Shown: piece by piece, positions 62,121 to 64,000 of the stretch
Layout of the letters: every line of letters begins with the position of its first letter
How positions within the stretch are numbered: the first letter of the stretch is position 1
DNA from: Pandoraea sputorum
Lineage (GTDB): Bacteria; Pseudomonadota; Gammaproteobacteria; Burkholderiales; Burkholderiaceae
Direction: 5' to 3'
DNA length: 64,000 nt
Assembly (NCBI RefSeq): GCF_000814845.2
Contig: NZ_CP010431.2
Coordinates: 4,836,001-4,900,000, forward strand
Made by a program: the position numbers and the translations under genes
The notes under the pieces: model-generated
Seen by the model: only the letters and a program-made list of their open reading frames with translations
The model's database searches: none
What the model was told of the DNA's origin: nothing

Positions 62121-63278
62121 ATGACGACTTCCGGCTCAAATGTCATGAGTCCTTTGCCCACCGCACGCACGATCTGCCTGTTCACTGGCACGCTCGCCGC
62201 TTTCGCCGGGGCCGAGCGCGCGAGCGCCACGCTGGCCAACGCGCTCGCCGCACGCGGGCATCGCGTCCACGTGCTGTCGCTGTGGGGCCATACGCCCGTC
62301 TTCCCGCTGGCACCCGGTGTCACGCATCACGCGCTGTTCGCCGCACGCCTGGCGTTCAAACGTCACTACCTGTCCATCGTGCGACAGGTGCGGCGTTATG
62401 TTCGCGAACATGGCATCGAGGTGATGATCGACGTCGATCCGATGCTCGCGCTCTTCACCGTGCCCGCAACGCTCGGCCTGCCACTGCGGCGCATCGCCTG
62501 GGAGCACAGCACGTATGCGAGCGACCTCGGCCGTCGCGCACGTCGATGGGCGCGTGCGCTGGCCGCGCGTCGCTACGACGCGGTCGTCGTGCTCACGGAT
62601 GCAGACCGCAGCGCCTGGCAGACACATCATCCCGACGCGCGCGCGCACTTCGTCACGGTGGCCAATCCGCTCGGCATTTCGATGCCCGGCGCGCCGCCCG
62701 TGCACGGCGACGAGCGGTGCATTCTTGCCGTTGGCCGTCTCATCCCCGATAAGGGCTTCGATCGCCTGATCGATGCGTGGACACGCATCGCCGCCGACGC
62801 GCCGGGTTGGCAGGTGCAGATCGTCGGCGACGGCGAGTTGCGTGACGATCTGCTCGCGAAGGCACGCGACGCTGGCGTTGGCGACACCGTCCGGCTGCTG
62901 CCCGCCGTGTCCGACATCGCGCAGCACTATGCGCGCGCGTCGATCTACTGTCTGCCGTCGCGACGCGAGAGTTTCGGACTGGTGCTGCTCGAAGCCAAGG
63001 CGTATGCGCTGCCCGTCGTCGCCTTCGCGGCCGACGCCGGACCGCGCGCCTTGCTGCATGACGGCGTCGACAGCTTCGTCGTGAACGACGGCGATATTCC
63101 GGCATTGGCCGATGCGCTGCGTCGACTGATCGGCGATGCCGCGCTGCGCCGTCAGTTCGGGCTGGCCGGTTACGTGCACGCTCAAGACTTCCGTGCGGAC
63201 GCCATCGCCGAGCGCTGGGAAGCGCTCTGGGCGGACGATGTGCCCAACGACCTCCCCGCTGCGGGGGCCACGCGATGA
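62121..63278 (+). CDS. Glycosyltransferase, GT4 family
   Basis: A 385-aa GT-B enzyme. The acceptor domain has FTGTLAAFAGAERASATLAN and the donor domain AVGRLIPDKGFDRLIDAW and RRESFGLVLLEAKAYALPVV (E-x7-E motif). Likely a retaining enzyme for surface-polysaccharide assembly; sugar unknown. Start at 62121 is 4 bp after the flippase stop. Confidence 0.9.
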   Translation: MTTSGSNVMSPLPTARTICLFTGTLAAFAGAERASATLANALAARGHRVHVLSLWGHTPVFPLAPGVTHHALFAARLAFKRHYLSIVRQVRRYVREHGIEVMIDVDPMLALFTVPATLGLPLRRIAWEHSTYASDLGRRARRWARALAARRYDAVVVLTDADRSAWQTHHPDARAHFVTVANPLGISMPGAPPVHGDERCILAVGRLIPDKGFDRLIDAWTRIAADAPGWQVQIVGDGELRDDLLAKARDAGVGDTVRLLPAVSDIAQHYARASIYCLPSRRESFGLVLLEAKAYALPVVAFAADAGPRALLHDGVDSFVVNDGDIPALADALRRLIGDAALRRQFGLAGYVHAQDFRADAIAERWEALWADDVPNDLPAAGATR

Positions 63279-64000
63279 AGATCGTTTTGTTCGTGACGGG
63301 GCTGCAACTCGGCGGCGCGGAAACGCAAGTGGCCGATCTCGCGCGGGGGTTTCTCGCACGTGGCCACGATGTCACCCTCGTCTCGCTGACCGGCCCGTGC
63401 GCCATTGCGCTGCCGACGTCGCCGCAGTTCACGCTCGTCGAACTGAAGGCGGGCAAATCGCCGGGGTCGCTGATCGGGGCGCTGGCCCGGTTTGCGGCGT
63501 ATCTGAGGACCTGGCGGCCGGATGTCGTGCACGCCCATATGGTCCACGCCAACCTGGTAGCACGTGTCGCCCGATGGTTTGCGCCCGTGCCTGTGCTGGT
63601 GACGAGCGCCCACAGCCGCAATGAAGGCGGCCGCGCGCGCATGCTCGCCTATCGGCTGACCGATCGATGGACGGATCTGACGACCAATGTAAGCGACGAC
63701 GCTGTCGCCGCATTCGTCGCACAACGGGCCGTGCCCGCCGCGCGCATCGTCAGCATGCCCAATGGTATCGACACCGGGCGCTACCATCCTGACCCGCAAG
63801 CGCGCGCTGCCTGGCGCGATGCGTCCGACGTATTGCCGGATGCTGGCGCGCCCATCGTTTTCGCCGCCGGACGGATGGTCGAAGCGAAGGACTATCCGAC
63901 GCTGATCGACGCCTTCGCGCACGTCGCGAACGCCATGCCGGAAGCGCGACTGTTCATCGCGGGCGAAGGCCCGTTGCGCGCGTCTGTGCAGGCGCAAGTG
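63275..64000 (+). CDS. Glycosyltransferase, GT4 family, 3' partial
   Basis: Frame is open to the end of the window, giving 242 residues. It starts MKIVLFVTGLQLGGAETQVA, the classic GT4 N-terminus, with VSMPNGIDTGRYHPDP and FAAGRMVEAKDYPTLIDAFA at the donor domain. Its ATG overlaps the stop of the previous glycosyltransferase (ATGA), so translation is coupled. The C-terminal part with the E-x7-E motif lies outside. Confidence 0.9.
   Translation, partial: MKIVLFVTGLQLGGAETQVADLARGFLARGHDVTLVSLTGPCAIALPTSPQFTLVELKAGKSPGSLIGALARFAAYLRTWRPDVVHAHMVHANLVARVARWFAPVPVLVTSAHSRNEGGRARMLAYRLTDRWTDLTTNVSDDAVAAFVAQRAVPAARIVSMPNGIDTGRYHPDPQARAAWRDASDVLPDAGAPIVFAAGRMVEAKDYPTLIDAFAHVANAMPEARLFIAGEGPLRASVQAQV

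Overview
The window reads as a contiguous piece of a high-GC (low 60s % by eye) betaproteobacterial chromosome from the Burkholderiaceae. A Pandoraea-like organism is my best guess. This rests on the gene families: a DUF3348-DUF802-OmpA-DUF2894 cluster, the KdoO/WaaA/WaaC lipid A-core genes, DUF4148 and DUF1439 proteins, and dense LysR regulation. The genus is an inference. There is no rRNA, CRISPR array or recognisable transposase. One tRNA gene, tRNA-Gly(CCC), is present.

Left part (1-20 kb): the end of a KefB/KefC-type K+/H+ antiporter (its start lies off the window), a ferritin-like protein, a DUF4148 secreted protein, an ArsR-SRPBCC pair behind a perfect inverted repeat, a bestrophin-like channel, a lipoprotein, and a valine-catabolism set (mmsB, mmsA, ABC substrate-binding protein) divergent from a LysR gene. 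Then come a LysR/MFS divergon, arylamine N-acetyltransferase, a glyoxalase-fold protein, zapE, a LysR/quinone-reductase divergon and a LysE exporter.

20-26.7 kb looks like one small regulon. It contains a stand-alone homodimeric pyruvate dehydrogenase E1, a divergent MarR regulator, a second E1-like protein that lacks its N-terminal thiamine-diphosphate half, and a GST, an SMR transporter and a PPOX-type flavoprotein. Both divergent promoter regions carry the same TTGCA-N2-TGCAA palindromes, which are the likely MarR operators.

26.8-39.3 kb is more accessory: a large autotransporter, a lipoprotein, two paralogous Cys-rich secreted proteins, a Tat-exported MmgE/PrpD protein with a divergent LysR, and a lower-GC three-gene operon joined by ATGA overlaps. 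That operon encodes a small ORF, a HEPN-like protein and a 921-aa KGGVGR-type ATPase. It ends shortly before tRNA-Gly and looks like an uncharacterised conflict or defence module.

39.5-48 kb holds a TetR/MFS pair, then a tandem array of four 35-36-aa micropeptide genes on the minus strand. The array repeats every 157 bp, and each gene has a near-perfect Shine-Dalgarno. Next is the DUF3348-DUF802-OmpA-DUF2894 operon. Its two central products look like a MotA/TolQ/ZorA-type channel with a long periodic coiled-coil tail and a MotB/ZorB-type OmpA partner.

48-64 kb is core genome: trmB, uppP, a DUF1439 lipoprotein, a YkgJ-like protein, an SDR with a divergent TetR, a pcm-like methyltransferase, rhodanese, a TolC-family protein, the waaA-kdoO-waaC lipid A/core genes, phosphomannomutase/phosphoglucomutase, and the start of a surface-polysaccharide locus (flippase and two glycosyltransferases, the last running off the window).
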